Assembly (NCBI GenBank): GCA_041746735.1
Contig: JBGTGP010000038.1
Location: 13,658 to 77,657 of the forward strand
From: Opimibacter sp041746735
GTDB taxonomy: Bacteria; Bacteroidota; Bacteroidia; Chitinophagales; Saprospiraceae
Length of the DNA: 64,000 nt
Direction of reading: 5' to 3'
Shown piece by piece: positions 9,257-18,786 of the stretch (the stretch's first letter is position 1; every line of letters starts with the position of its first letter). The position numbers and the translations under genes are program-made. Under the pieces are notes generated by a model. It was not told the origin of the DNA and did not search any database. It saw nothing but the letters and a program-made list of their open reading frames with translations.

Positions 9257-10353
9257 CGCTGCGTGTCCAATATGAACGCCCCCTTACACTGAAACACGTA
9301 CCTCCTTTTCATACCATAACCGTATCTGCTTTGACATCTTCCATATTCAACTTTCTCTGGTTAGTTCTTTTCACCGGGCTGATTATTTCCTGTAAATCTG
9401 AACCTAGCCCGTCAGGCGAATCCCCTGACCCACATAGTACTTCAGAGACTCCTGTTCAAATTCCAGCCTTTTCAAAAGATTCGGCGTATGTGTATATTGA
9501 AAAACAGGTTGCCTTCGGTCCCCGAGTACCAGGTACGGAATCTCATAAGAAAACGAAAGATTGGCTGGTCCGGAAGTTAAAATCTTTCGGAGCATCTGTG
9601 ACCGAACAATCGTTTAAAGCGAGTACCGCTACGATCGGCGATGTCAGAGCTGTCAATATCATCGCTTCATTTAATCCGACATATGCCCGGCGTGTCGTTT
9701 TGGCGGCGCATTGGGACACCCGGTATGTGGCAGATGAAGATACGGAGCGAAGTCATGAGCCTATCGATGGTGCGGATGATGGTGGAAGTGGTGTAGGTGT
9801 GCTGCTTGAGATCGCCCGGTTGCTGAGTCAAAATCCGATAGCACTGGGTGTGGATATAGTACTGTTTGATGTGGAGGATCAGGGGGCTACGGGAGGCGCC
9901 ATGGATACCTGGTGCCTGGGCGCGCAGTACTGGGCGCGCAACCCTCATGTAAAAGGATATCGCGCCGAATACGGTATCCTGCTGGACATGGTAGGTGCAA
10001 AAGGGGCTGTGTTTCAAAAAGAAAATCTCACCGGTGTATTTCCGCCGCACAAGGTCACCCGAATCCATCAACTCTATGACCGGGTATGGGCACTGGCACG
10101 CGGCATGAACAAATCGTCTTTATTTGTAGACCACCAGAGCCGGCCCGTCACAGACGATCATTATTTTGTCAATCTGCACACTGACATTCCGATGATTGAT
10201 ATCATCCACAAACCACTGAACGGAACGCATGGTTTTGGTTCTCACTGGCATACGCATGACGATAACATGGACATCATCGACCGTGAAGTATTGGGGGCAG
10301 TGGGACAGGTCGTGACCGCCTATTTATACAATTCGTCGCGGCCATCCTTCTGA
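9241..10353 (+). CDS. M28 family zinc hydrolase lipoprotein, glutaminyl-cyclase-like
   Basis: This is a predicted exported lipoprotein. A hydrophobic stretch ends in a lipobox-like LIISC (Cys near residue 51), followed by a Ser/Pro-rich linker. The catalytic domain has M28 metal-binding elements in order: AHWDTR, DGADDGGSG, FDVEDQG, ILLDMVG and a His-rich end near GSHWHTHDD. This pattern is closest to glutaminyl-peptide cyclotransferases, which form N-terminal pyroglutamate, though aminopeptidase activity is not excluded. The long start overlaps cysS by 16 bases. The N-terminus before the signal segment is unusually long, so a downstream non-ATG start is possible. It converges on sprA with a 6-base gap. 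Confidence 0.85.
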   Translation: MDPQVTLRVQYERPLTLKHVPPFHTITVSALTSSIFNFLWLVLFTGLIISCKSEPSPSGESPDPHSTSETPVQIPAFSKDSAYVYIEKQVAFGPRVPGTESHKKTKDWLVRKLKSFGASVTEQSFKASTATIGDVRAVNIIASFNPTYARRVVLAAHWDTRYVADEDTERSHEPIDGADDGGSGVGVLLEIARLLSQNPIALGVDIVLFDVEDQGATGGAMDTWCLGAQYWARNPHVKGYRAEYGILLDMVGAKGAVFQKENLTGVFPPHKVTRIHQLYDRVWALARGMNKSSLFVDHQSRPVTDDHYFVNLHTDIPMIDIIHKPLNGTHGFGSHWHTHDDNMDIIDREVLGAVGQVVTAYLYNSSRPSF

Positions 10354-10359
10354 TCCGAA

Positions 10360-13300
10360 TTACTCGAGCTTGATGCGGACCGTCACACCGCCTTCCGTAT
10401 TGACTGTTATATAGGAGTTGCTCACATAGGGCAATTGTCGGCGATAGTCCACAAAAAAGCGGAGATTGACATTCTTGTTGACATCATAACTGATCGCCGG
10501 CGATATCGAAATGTCCTTGGATCCTCGAGTGGGTCGTGCGCCGACCTCCTGATCCAGCAGGTGATTGAGCGTAATATTGTCAGAAAAAGACAGATCAAAA
10601 AGAATACTCAGATCATTCCCCAGCTTAGCCGCACCCGCGCCTCCTGTGCCGGGTCCGGGGCGACTGGGTTTTTTCTTATTGGCCTCACTGTTGAATCCGG
10701 GCAGGAAGCCCAACCGAACATTTTTCACCTTCCAGTCAAATCCAAAATCGACAGTCGTTGAACGGGTTTCGGCGAGCTCATACGAGATAAAGCCCATGGA
10801 GAGGCCGCGTTTTTTAGTGTACCCAAAATTGAAATTCATCCCGTTTTTCATTTTCACATCGACACCGATCAGCGGGGCGAAAGATTCTTCGATCACAATG
10901 GAAGGTATCAGAAAACGGCTGTAATAATTTTGGGTAATGGTATCGAGATTGCCTGAATTGCGCTGACCCAGGATCACATTATTGACTGCATCATAGTCGT
11001 CATAACTCAAATCCGATTCAAAAGAATTGATCGTCATGGTGGATTTGTATCCATGCGATATACGGACGTTGGAGAAAATCTTTTTAAACATCGGCACTTT
11101 GCTGAGGCCGTTATAATTGAGTGTCCAATTGGGCCTCGGTAACCACTTGAACATATCCGTAAACTCGAAATTCTCCGGATCTCTGGCGGTATAGGCTGAC
11201 AGGAAGGCCGGTACGAGGACATCCTGTTGCTTCCGGCCGAAACCCTCTGCATATTGACTTCCGTCTATTGCATGGTCCCCTGTTCCGCGCAACTTAGATA
11301 TAATGGCGCGGTTCGCTTCGAACTTATCGAAGAGTTGATTCAGTTGGAGCGAATCATCCATGAAAAGCGTCGGAATGGAGAGGTAGGACATGGAAAAACT
11401 ACCGACCTCACGGGGGGTTCGCCGGTAGATGCTGTCGAGTGTATTGCCGGACTTGTTGTACGTTTTAAAAAAGACGGAATAATTATCCGAGACCGATCGC
11501 TTGAAATCCATATCGATTTTAAAATCGGTAAACGGCTCAAGGGTCAGTCGTCCGTCAAGAATTCTGGCTTTGGACTGTAGGACGGGTGCACTCTGAAACG
11601 CATTTGTGGTAATCCAGGCATTGGAGCGGGCCATAGCCAGATAATCTCCATCGTTCTGCTCCGCACGTCGGTTGATTTTAGGTTGGATACCGCTAACAAA
11701 ACTCCAGCCGGGTGCTCCAAAGCCATTTTCCATACCCAACATTCTGGAAGCGGGAGTAAATCCGGGAATAGTTGTGGACATGTTCTCGCTATAGTTGATC
11801 CTGAGTTTTCGCACAGCCATGACGGGTCGGAGTAGAGCCTTGAGAGCTGGGCTAACGGTTGTGGGCTTCTTTGGATCAGCAGGACGGGCACCTGGAGCGG
11901 GTTGTTTTTGGTCTGGTCCTGGTTTTGCTGGACCGGGTGCAGGACGACCCGCACGACTGTTAGCACCTCCCACTTTATTGACTTTAGCCAAAATGGGGAT
12001 CTTATTGTACAATTTCAGAAAATCAAGCTCACCAGAGATCTGGCGGTTCTGGCCATTTTGGATGACATTGCCGAGGGAGTCGGTATTCAGTGCTGCCGCT
12101 CTCCATCCGTAAGTGGCATCAACACTAATATCTGTTCGCACCCAATCTAAAAATGGAATATTCTTAAACGGTACATTGTACGTTAGCCGTGCCTGGTGGG
12201 AATAATCCTTGGTTCTGCCAAACTTCTTCACGTTCTGCCAGATGGAGTCATTGCGTACCTGTACAGGTATTCGTTGCAATTCCTGCCGGTTGAGATACTC
12301 ATCCGGCTCATCCACAACTGCAAAGTTTGTCGCATTAAAATTAAACTTGATGGACTTCGTCAGATCCCAACGTAACGTATAGTTTCTATCCCAGGTAAAC
12401 CGTTTGTCAAACCAGGTCTTGTAGATCGGATCTGAAAAACGGTAGGAGCGCTCACCAAACTTTCGATCCAAGACAGTGCCAAACGTAAAACTACTTGGAA
12501 TAGGATTAAAATTGATTTCCGTGAGCCATTTCAACCAATTGCTTTTTGACAGATTCTTCAACGGCTGAATGGGCTTGGATGGAATCGTGTAGGTATAGTC
12601 AAGTGATCCCCTGTGTTGGTCAAGTTGATCATTTTCCACAACTTCATTCCGGATCTGGGCTCTTGAATTGGAATAGCTGACAGCAAAGTTGGAGATATTC
12701 CAGGGAAAATTTGGACCTGCTCCTGAGGGTTCTTTACGTACGTTTGTAAAACTGATCTGGCGCAGGGAGCTGAAATCCTGTGATTGCTCACGGACACTAT
12801 CCCGCTCGATCGGATCGTCTATACTGCGTAGTTTTTCTTTGAGCGGCAGATCAAGATCAAGAGCATCAAATTGAGGCTTGCGGACGGTTTGACTATACTG
12901 GTAGTAAAACGGAATTTGAACTCTGGAATTCTGTCCCAAAAATTTACCTAACTGGAGGTTGGTGGAGAGGTCAAACTGAGTTACACTTTCTTTAGCCCGG
13001 TCATCCAGTTTTTTATCCAGGGCTCCCCATCCAATGCTTGAATAGGTACCTGAAAGACCGATGCTTCCAAGATCAGCCAGATCGGCATCAAGTCTGGCGA
13101 CGCCGGCTACACCACCTCGTTCTTCCAGGCCGACCAGGCGCAATTCATTGACCCATACTTCACCATAATACGGTGCTAGAAACTCATCACCTTCCGGATT
13201 TCGGACACCGATCACGACACTCCTGACGTAGCCAAGCGTGGGATTCCCAATGATCCGTAGGGTTCGGGGCACGGTCACCCCGTCGATGGTGGCCAGGACA

Positions 13301-16300
13301 TCCTTGGTATAGAGGTCGGTCAGGGAGGCTCCGGATTCATTCCGTTCGATCTTCAAATTGGTAAAATCTTCCAGTGCAAATTCCACTTCATTTTCAACCC
13401 GCCACAATTCACGCTTGTAATCATCACCCGTCAGTGTTGGGTCCTTGGATTGAACCAGGGGGACTTCATATTCGTAATAATTATTTTGAAAATCCGATCC
13501 AAAGCGAATGAACAGTTTGACTGCGCCATCCGGAACTTGACGAAGCGGATCCATGAGATTATCCTCTTCGGCATGAACAAACATCTGGACTCGTTTATAG
13601 ACCCGGAGGTCAAGATCCAGGGTCTTAAACACCATACGCTCGCACCCGTCTTCCAGATGTTTGTACCGGAGTGAAAGGGATTGCTCATTTTGAAAAATAT
13701 CCTGATACGTACTACTGGTGATGCGCTCCCGCTGAATACCCAGAGGTATATCATACCGAAACGGAACCCGGTCTGTGTGTTCTTCAATATTGACAGCGTC
13801 GACAATGATTTCTGCTTGTCCATCTACGCCACATATAAGGTCATTGGCACGGGTCACCCGACGCCACTGATTCCGCACCAGGTCCAGTGTTGCAAAACGC
13901 AGCGTAGTCGGTTGGGTAAATTGCGTAAGGTACATCCGCATAAAACGGATGGATCTGAAATCATTAATTCCACCTACCCTTCGCAAAGGTTCGGTCAATG
14001 GAATACGAAAACGATACCAGGTACCATTGGGTGTGTTGATGACATCTGTTATCTGCGGGTTATTGGGATTGAGGTGTCCGGTCTCGAATGTGCCGGAAGG
14101 ATCACGTTCGAGTTGAACTACATACTCGAAATACGATTCGTTTTCACTCATCGTATTGTCGTTGTTGATGTCTTCGCTGTCGGGGATATTGGTGGAGGCG
14201 TTGATCCGGTTGGCGTTGGCGTTGGGGGGTGGTGAGTTACCTTCCGTTCCATTAAACAGTCTGTATCGCTCAAAAAGCGTAGCGCCGGGAGGAAATACAT
14301 TGTCATCCAGGAAGAAGGCAAAGTTGTCATTACTGGGATCGGTCTGGGCGTCGATGATACATTGAGCACTGACACCTGCGGCCTGCAAGGCATCCAGATA
14401 CGGTTTGAAAAAATCACGTTCTTCATCATCATTGAGACCATCGAGTCCGACATCCTGTCTTGCGCGCGCATTCACATCGTTGGAAAAAGCATTGACCGTA
14501 GCCTGAATTCTGGGAATCCGGCCCCATGCGGTCTGGTCTGTAGGGGCTTCAGCTTCTGTAAGTGGAATACCATGCTCAAAAAATCTTCTGCTGTCCCGGA
14601 GGATATCTTCTGAAATATTTCCCAGTTGGAGCACGATCTTTCCTTCAGATCCATAATCCGGCAGGATAAACGGATCCATCAGCCAAAACTCTATGGCTTC
14701 GATATTGGCTTGTTCAAAATTGACCTGATTGAGCGCCCGCATGATGCCCCCCCAACGTGTTTCGGGTCCGATGAGCTTACACGTTGCCGGGTCCAGACCC
14801 AGCGTAGCGCCTTGCGGAAAGGTGATTCCTCCCGGGAGATCAAAATTGTAAGGTCCGCGTTCGTCGGGATAATACGTAAGGTCAAACGTCCTGAAATCAT
14901 TCAAGCCAAAACGCGGTGTCCGGTTACGAAAGATCTCCTGCTGGTTGACCAGTCGGGTGTATGGATTATTATTGGATTGCGGGCTTACGTTACGAACCCC
15001 CTGATCGATCCTGTACCAGTTGATGAGCGCCCTGTTGGCCCCATAGGCCAGATCATTGATCAGGGCTGATTCACGAAATGCCGGAGCTCCATCGATTTCC
15101 GCGTACTGGGGTGTAGAGGCTATGACCCAGGCCGTCGCCGGCGAACGCAGATCAAAATTGCTGGCGGTACCTTCAAAATCATCCAGGTACACCACACCTT
15201 CATTATCTCCACGACCTCTGTTGATCGCCCTGGAGTGCCCCGGTTTCAGTGCAGCTACCTCAGCTTCAAAGGTGACATTGGAGGGTGCATTGGTACTGAG
15301 CAGCGGAAGTTTATCCACCAGTTTTGTCAACCAAGGAGCTTCTTTGCTGAAACTCATATCCAGGCCATAGATCCGGTTATTGATCGGATCATCTCCAATA
15401 TTGACTTTCTGGGTAAACGGGCGCTCAAAAAGATGCATGTAGGTCGCCCCCACACTCATGTTCTTGCTGACGGTATAGTCGGCCCGCAATCCGAGCATGG
15501 TTTTTCGGTTGAAACTAAAGAGGGCATTGTCCTCAAAAGAAACATTGATGGGTGTATTGGGCTGCAGAAAGGTCTGATTGATGATCTTGATACGGCCGAT
15601 ATTATAGTCAATCGTATAGTCCTCATTCTCCCGGAGGAGTTGTCCCCCTGCTGTCACCCGCACCGAACCCGGCGGGATATTAAAGGCACCAAGTGAAATA
15701 TCCGCCGAAGTACTGCTTTTCGCTCTTCCCTTAAGAGTATAGCGGTTGAGTTCGGGAAATTCCCTGGCCCTGACAATGGTACTGTCATAAAGCTGTTGAT
15801 ACACAAACTTATTAGTCATACCTCCGGCATCCAGAATGCGCTGCCGGAGTGTGGTACCAAAAGGCTCCAGCACCGGAAACATAACAATGCCCAATTGAGG
15901 TTGAATGGTCAGCCCTGTGATAAAGTCAAACTTGCCATCCGGCTGCGGGTCTCCTGTAATGTTCAGTTTATCCAGATTAAATATACTCAGTAGCGGAACA
16001 TTCTGAAGATTGGCTTCCTCCGGTAAAAACCGCTTAAATCCTTTTCCGGCATCATCATAAAATATGTCCAGTTCAAACTCCTGCGGATCAAGATCCCCTC
16101 CCCCGATTCGGTACACGTTTTTCATCATCAGATCCCAAGGCGGGAGATCTACCCTCGGATTGGTGCCTTTAAGCATCTTGACAAAAAGCACCTTCTGTGT
16201 CCCGAGGGTATCCGTGTTTTCTACATCGGTAGACAACTCGCCGACCTGAAAAACCTGCCCATTGTAAGTATACTGATACGCTACACCAATGACTTCATCC

Positions 16301-17724
16301 TGATCCAGCCGGATATTGAGCGAAATAAATCCGAGGTCCGGATGAAACCGGAATTCGTTCTGATTGAGTCTTCGGGCCTGAATCTTTTCAAAATCCCGGG
16401 GAGAGACGAAATTAAAAGGCTCTTCCTGCATAAATTTCACTGCATTGTTGATGTCCCGAATTGCAGGATCGCGTCGCAGTTCACGCAGGATAAAGTTGGT
16501 GTTGTTGTCCGGCAAAATATCGAGCATGCAGATATCCTTGAGACGATTGGTATCCGGGTTACGCCACCTATCCGGGTCGTCATTGGTCATGCGTCTCCAT
16601 TCTCCAAGATCAGATACGGCGACGATATCCCGTACATCAGTGGTTTGGTTACGGTCGTTCGTCACCCATACTTCAAGTCGCGTGATCCGGAAGAGACTGT
16701 TGACCTGGGGCAGATTTTTGAGTGCGTCTTCAAATGTGTTGCGGTTGAAATGGGATAAGAAAAAGTGTCGATTCTCATCATACTCATCTGCATAAATCTG
16801 GAACTCCTGTAGTACGCTTCCGCCCTGTATCTGGATATTGTTTTGTTTAGAGTTTTGCTGTGACGCAATGGCCGTCAGGCGCAGGTGACCGAATTGCAGT
16901 TCTGTCTTTAAACCGAAGAGACTCTGTCCGCCTTGTATGAGGTTGGATTTGAGGGGAAGGCTGACATTACCGGCTTCAATGGATTTGAGGATCTCGTCTT
17001 CACTGAAGAGGTCGGAGTTATAATCGAGTTTGAGTTTGTTTTGAAAGTCAAAGGTCCGGGTGGTGTTATAATTAAAGGCGGTTTTTAGTTTTTCGCCGAT
17101 CTGGCCATTGACATCCACCTGAATGTCCATATCAAAGTCAAACTGCGGTCCATTCCGGCGCTGACGAAGCGGCAGGATGGGATTGTCCTGGCGGAAATAA
17201 TCTACGCCAAACGTGAGATCAACATTTCCCTGTGGGCGAATATCCACGGTGGTCCCTCCGAAAAGCCGATCGATGATGTCATCTGAGATATCCACTTTGG
17301 CGACGGGATCGAGATTCCCACTTTTACTTCGGTCACCAGCCGATGCGCCATTGAGTCTTTTAAAATAATCCCTTTCCTCCTCTTGCGCATTCCAGGCCAG
17401 ATACTCATCAAAGGTCATGGAGGTGGGGGCCCGGTAATGTTCGTTACCTATTTTCTCCGTGAGGATATAGGTGTTCGTGACAGGATCGTACTCGACACTG
17501 CGGACCACCTCGAGTGGATCGAGGAGATCAAAGGGATTGTAACTGGGGTCTTCGACCCAATTGCCACTGCGGTCGGTGATGGGAATGGTGTCGGTCAGGA
17601 TCTGCTCCGGAGAGAAGGCATACGGGTCAGGCAGGTTATAGGATGCTATGACCTTTTGGGTGGTTGAGAGGAATGAGACCAAGGCCAGGATACCCCCGAA
17701 AAAAAACGACGCGTGTCTGCTCAT
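10360..17724 (-). CDS. sprA: T9SS outer-membrane translocon protein SprA
   Basis: The 2454-residue size, N-terminal signal peptide (hydrophobic core ~8-25), long beta-rich body and position just after ruvA identify SprA/Sov, the giant beta-barrel through which type IX secretion cargo crosses the outer membrane. The protein ends in alternating beta strands (final residues VTVRIKLE). A Pro/Ala/Gly/Lys-rich low-complexity segment near + coordinates 11850-11970 interrupts the barrel region and probably lies in a loop. A short inverted repeat (17777-17790) lies upstream. The ruvA-sprA order is conserved in Bacteroidota. Its presence implies a T9SS; the other motor and rim genes are outside the window except porQ. 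Confidence 0.96.
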   Translation of the reverse strand: MSRHASFFFGGILALVSFLSTTQKVIASYNLPDPYAFSPEQILTDTIPITDRSGNWVEDPSYNPFDLLDPLEVVRSVEYDPVTNTYILTEKIGNEHYRAPTSMTFDEYLAWNAQEEERDYFKRLNGASAGDRSKSGNLDPVAKVDISDDIIDRLFGGTTVDIRPQGNVDLTFGVDYFRQDNPILPLRQRRNGPQFDFDMDIQVDVNGQIGEKLKTAFNYNTTRTFDFQNKLKLDYNSDLFSEDEILKSIEAGNVSLPLKSNLIQGGQSLFGLKTELQFGHLRLTAIASQQNSKQNNIQIQGGSVLQEFQIYADEYDENRHFFLSHFNRNTFEDALKNLPQVNSLFRITRLEVWVTNDRNQTTDVRDIVAVSDLGEWRRMTNDDPDRWRNPDTNRLKDICMLDILPDNNTNFILRELRRDPAIRDINNAVKFMQEEPFNFVSPRDFEKIQARRLNQNEFRFHPDLGFISLNIRLDQDEVIGVAYQYTYNGQVFQVGELSTDVENTDTLGTQKVLFVKMLKGTNPRVDLPPWDLMMKNVYRIGGGDLDPQEFELDIFYDDAGKGFKRFLPEEANLQNVPLLSIFNLDKLNITGDPQPDGKFDFITGLTIQPQLGIVMFPVLEPFGTTLRQRILDAGGMTNKFVYQQLYDSTIVRAREFPELNRYTLKGRAKSSTSADISLGAFNIPPGSVRVTAGGQLLRENEDYTIDYNIGRIKIINQTFLQPNTPINVSFEDNALFSFNRKTMLGLRADYTVSKNMSVGATYMHLFERPFTQKVNIGDDPINNRIYGLDMSFSKEAPWLTKLVDKLPLLSTNAPSNVTFEAEVAALKPGHSRAINRGRGDNEGVVYLDDFEGTASNFDLRSPATAWVIASTPQYAEIDGAPAFRESALINDLAYGANRALINWYRIDQGVRNVSPQSNNNPYTRLVNQQEIFRNRTPRFGLNDFRTFDLTYYPDERGPYNFDLPGGITFPQGATLGLDPATCKLIGPETRWGGIMRALNQVNFEQANIEAIEFWLMDPFILPDYGSEGKIVLQLGNISEDILRDSRRFFEHGIPLTEAEAPTDQTAWGRIPRIQATVNAFSNDVNARARQDVGLDGLNDDEERDFFKPYLDALQAAGVSAQCIIDAQTDPSNDNFAFFLDDNVFPPGATLFERYRLFNGTEGNSPPPNANANRINASTNIPDSEDINNDNTMSENESYFEYVVQLERDPSGTFETGHLNPNNPQITDVINTPNGTWYRFRIPLTEPLRRVGGINDFRSIRFMRMYLTQFTQPTTLRFATLDLVRNQWRRVTRANDLICGVDGQAEIIVDAVNIEEHTDRVPFRYDIPLGIQRERITSSTYQDIFQNEQSLSLRYKHLEDGCERMVFKTLDLDLRVYKRVQMFVHAEEDNLMDPLRQVPDGAVKLFIRFGSDFQNNYYEYEVPLVQSKDPTLTGDDYKRELWRVENEVEFALEDFTNLKIERNESGASLTDLYTKDVLATIDGVTVPRTLRIIGNPTLGYVRSVVIGVRNPEGDEFLAPYYGEVWVNELRLVGLEERGGVAGVARLDADLADLGSIGLSGTYSSIGWGALDKKLDDRAKESVTQFDLSTNLQLGKFLGQNSRVQIPFYYQYSQTVRKPQFDALDLDLPLKEKLRSIDDPIERDSVREQSQDFSSLRQISFTNVRKEPSGAGPNFPWNISNFAVSYSNSRAQIRNEVVENDQLDQHRGSLDYTYTIPSKPIQPLKNLSKSNWLKWLTEINFNPIPSSFTFGTVLDRKFGERSYRFSDPIYKTWFDKRFTWDRNYTLRWDLTKSIKFNFNATNFAVVDEPDEYLNRQELQRIPVQVRNDSIWQNVKKFGRTKDYSHQARLTYNVPFKNIPFLDWVRTDISVDATYGWRAAALNTDSLGNVIQNGQNRQISGELDFLKLYNKIPILAKVNKVGGANSRAGRPAPGPAKPGPDQKQPAPGARPADPKKPTTVSPALKALLRPVMAVRKLRINYSENMSTTIPGFTPASRMLGMENGFGAPGWSFVSGIQPKINRRAEQNDGDYLAMARSNAWITTNAFQSAPVLQSKARILDGRLTLEPFTDFKIDMDFKRSVSDNYSVFFKTYNKSGNTLDSIYRRTPREVGSFSMSYLSIPTLFMDDSLQLNQLFDKFEANRAIISKLRGTGDHAIDGSQYAEGFGRKQQDVLVPAFLSAYTARDPENFEFTDMFKWLPRPNWTLNYNGLSKVPMFKKIFSNVRISHGYKSTMTINSFESDLSYDDYDAVNNVILGQRNSGNLDTITQNYYSRFLIPSIVIEESFAPLIGVDVKMKNGMNFNFGYTKKRGLSMGFISYELAETRSTTVDFGFDWKVKNVRLGFLPGFNSEANKKKPSRPGPGTGGAGAAKLGNDLSILFDLSFSDNITLNHLLDQEVGARPTRGSKDISISPAISYDVNKNVNLRFFVDYRRQLPYVSNSYITVNTEGGVTVRIKLE

Positions 17725-17848
17725 GTAATGGTTATGCCTTCTATACGCTATCGAGGGTATTTGGTCCCTCCGTTTTACCCCTTTTGGGGTGCTCCTTTTT
17801 AATGAATCAGGTTGTATAACGATACAATCCGGTTTACATTATATGGTG

Positions 17849-18445
17849 TCAGGCAGATAACATCCGCAATGCCATACGTACCAGGGTTTCGGTGGGAAGC
17901 TCCCGTCCTTCGTCCCTGATAATCTGACTGATGGCTTTTTCTGCCTGGTTTTTGACAAACCCGAGTGTGATGAGAGCGGCCAGCGCTTCCTCGACAGCCT
18001 GTTGTCGGGAATGACCAGGTTTGATGGTGACTGTATCACCACTGGTCTTGAGGATTTTATCCTTGAGTTCCATGATGACCCGTTTGGCAGTCTTGGGCCC
18101 TACTCCTTTTACTTGCTTGAATGCCAGTTCGTTATCGGTCAGGATAGCCTGTCGACACTCTTCGGGGTTCATACCGGAAAGGATCAGTCGGGCTGTATTC
18201 GGACCAATGCCCGATACACTGACAAGGTGCAAAAATACATCCCTTTCAGCGGGTTCAATAAACCCCCAGAGCCGGTGTGCATCCTCCTGAACCTGTAGCC
18301 AGGTATAAATTTTTAACGCTTTTCCCTCTGTGATCTGATCATAGCTGAATAATGTGATGTGCAGTAAATAGCCAATACCTCCGGCTTCTACCACTACATG
18401 AGTGGGCTGCCTCCTGATGACGTTGCCCTGAATATATTCGTACAT
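17849..18445 (-). CDS. ruvA: Holliday junction branch migration protein RuvA
   Basis: RuvA binds four-way junctions and loads the RuvB motor. The 198-residue product starts MYEYIQGNV, matching the conserved N-terminus; a longer frame back to 18490 adds an unlikely extension. An OB fold (residues ~1-64) is followed by two helix-hairpin-helix motifs (GIGPNTARLILSG and VKGVGPKTAKRVI) and the C-terminal RuvB-contact domain (AVEEALAALITLGF). sprA follows 124 bases downstream, so the two may be cotranscribed. A TACATTTG box lies 13 bases before the start. Confidence 0.96.
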   Translation of the reverse strand: MYEYIQGNVIRRQPTHVVVEAGGIGYLLHITLFSYDQITEGKALKIYTWLQVQEDAHRLWGFIEPAERDVFLHLVSVSGIGPNTARLILSGMNPEECRQAILTDNELAFKQVKGVGPKTAKRVIMELKDKILKTSGDTVTIKPGHSRQQAVEEALAALITLGFVKNQAEKAISQIIRDEGRELPTETLVRMALRMLSA

Positions 18446-18458
18446 ATTATAAAAGTTG

Positions 18459-18466
18459 CAAATGTA
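18459..18466 (-). promoter_or_regulatory. ruvA -7 box (TACATTTG)
   Basis: This is an exact TAnnTTTG match on the minus strand, 13 bases upstream of the ruvA ATG. It may drive ruvA and sprA together. No convincing -33 TTTG is seen at 17-23 bases. Confidence 0.5.
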
Positions 18467-18786
18467 ATCAAACCTCAGGATGTATAGCATAACCGAAAAA
18501 GAATGGAATCACCGTTCAGATACACTTGTGTAGCGAATGGAAACTGAAACTCTATCTTTGATGTCCACTTCCGTGAAATCTGGCCAGGTGAGGTCATAGT
18601 CCCGGTGAAAGCATTAGGATACAATGGCGTTCATACTGCAGCCAGGATTGAAGCCACATTTGACAAAGGCCTCATCCCGGGATGAATGAATACTGCGGGG
18701 ACAGGATGCTGCCAGAGGTCATATTGACGCTGACTCTTGTTCAGAGAGAAGATTACCATTAACTGCTTTTACATTGACATCCACGT
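18467..18786. other. Intergenic stretch between divergent ruvA and purD
   Basis: About 320 bases with no convincing gene. A plus-strand TATCTTTG at 18553-18560 fits the -7 consensus but lies 226 bases from purD. A stop-interrupted reading around 18580-18685 (for example ARIEATFDKGLIPG then stop) looks faintly protein-like and could be a decayed gene or chance. No tRNA or terminator was recognised. Confidence 0.4.

Noticed and set aside
13681..14235. 184-codon frame antisense to sprA
   Set aside because: It lies wholly inside sprA on the opposite strand and has no family signal; long shadow frames are expected over a 7-kb gene.
17777..17790. ACCCC-TTTT-GGGGT hairpin as a ruvA terminator
   Set aside because: Stem is only 5 bp and no T-run follows on the minus strand; ruvA and sprA may be cotranscribed.
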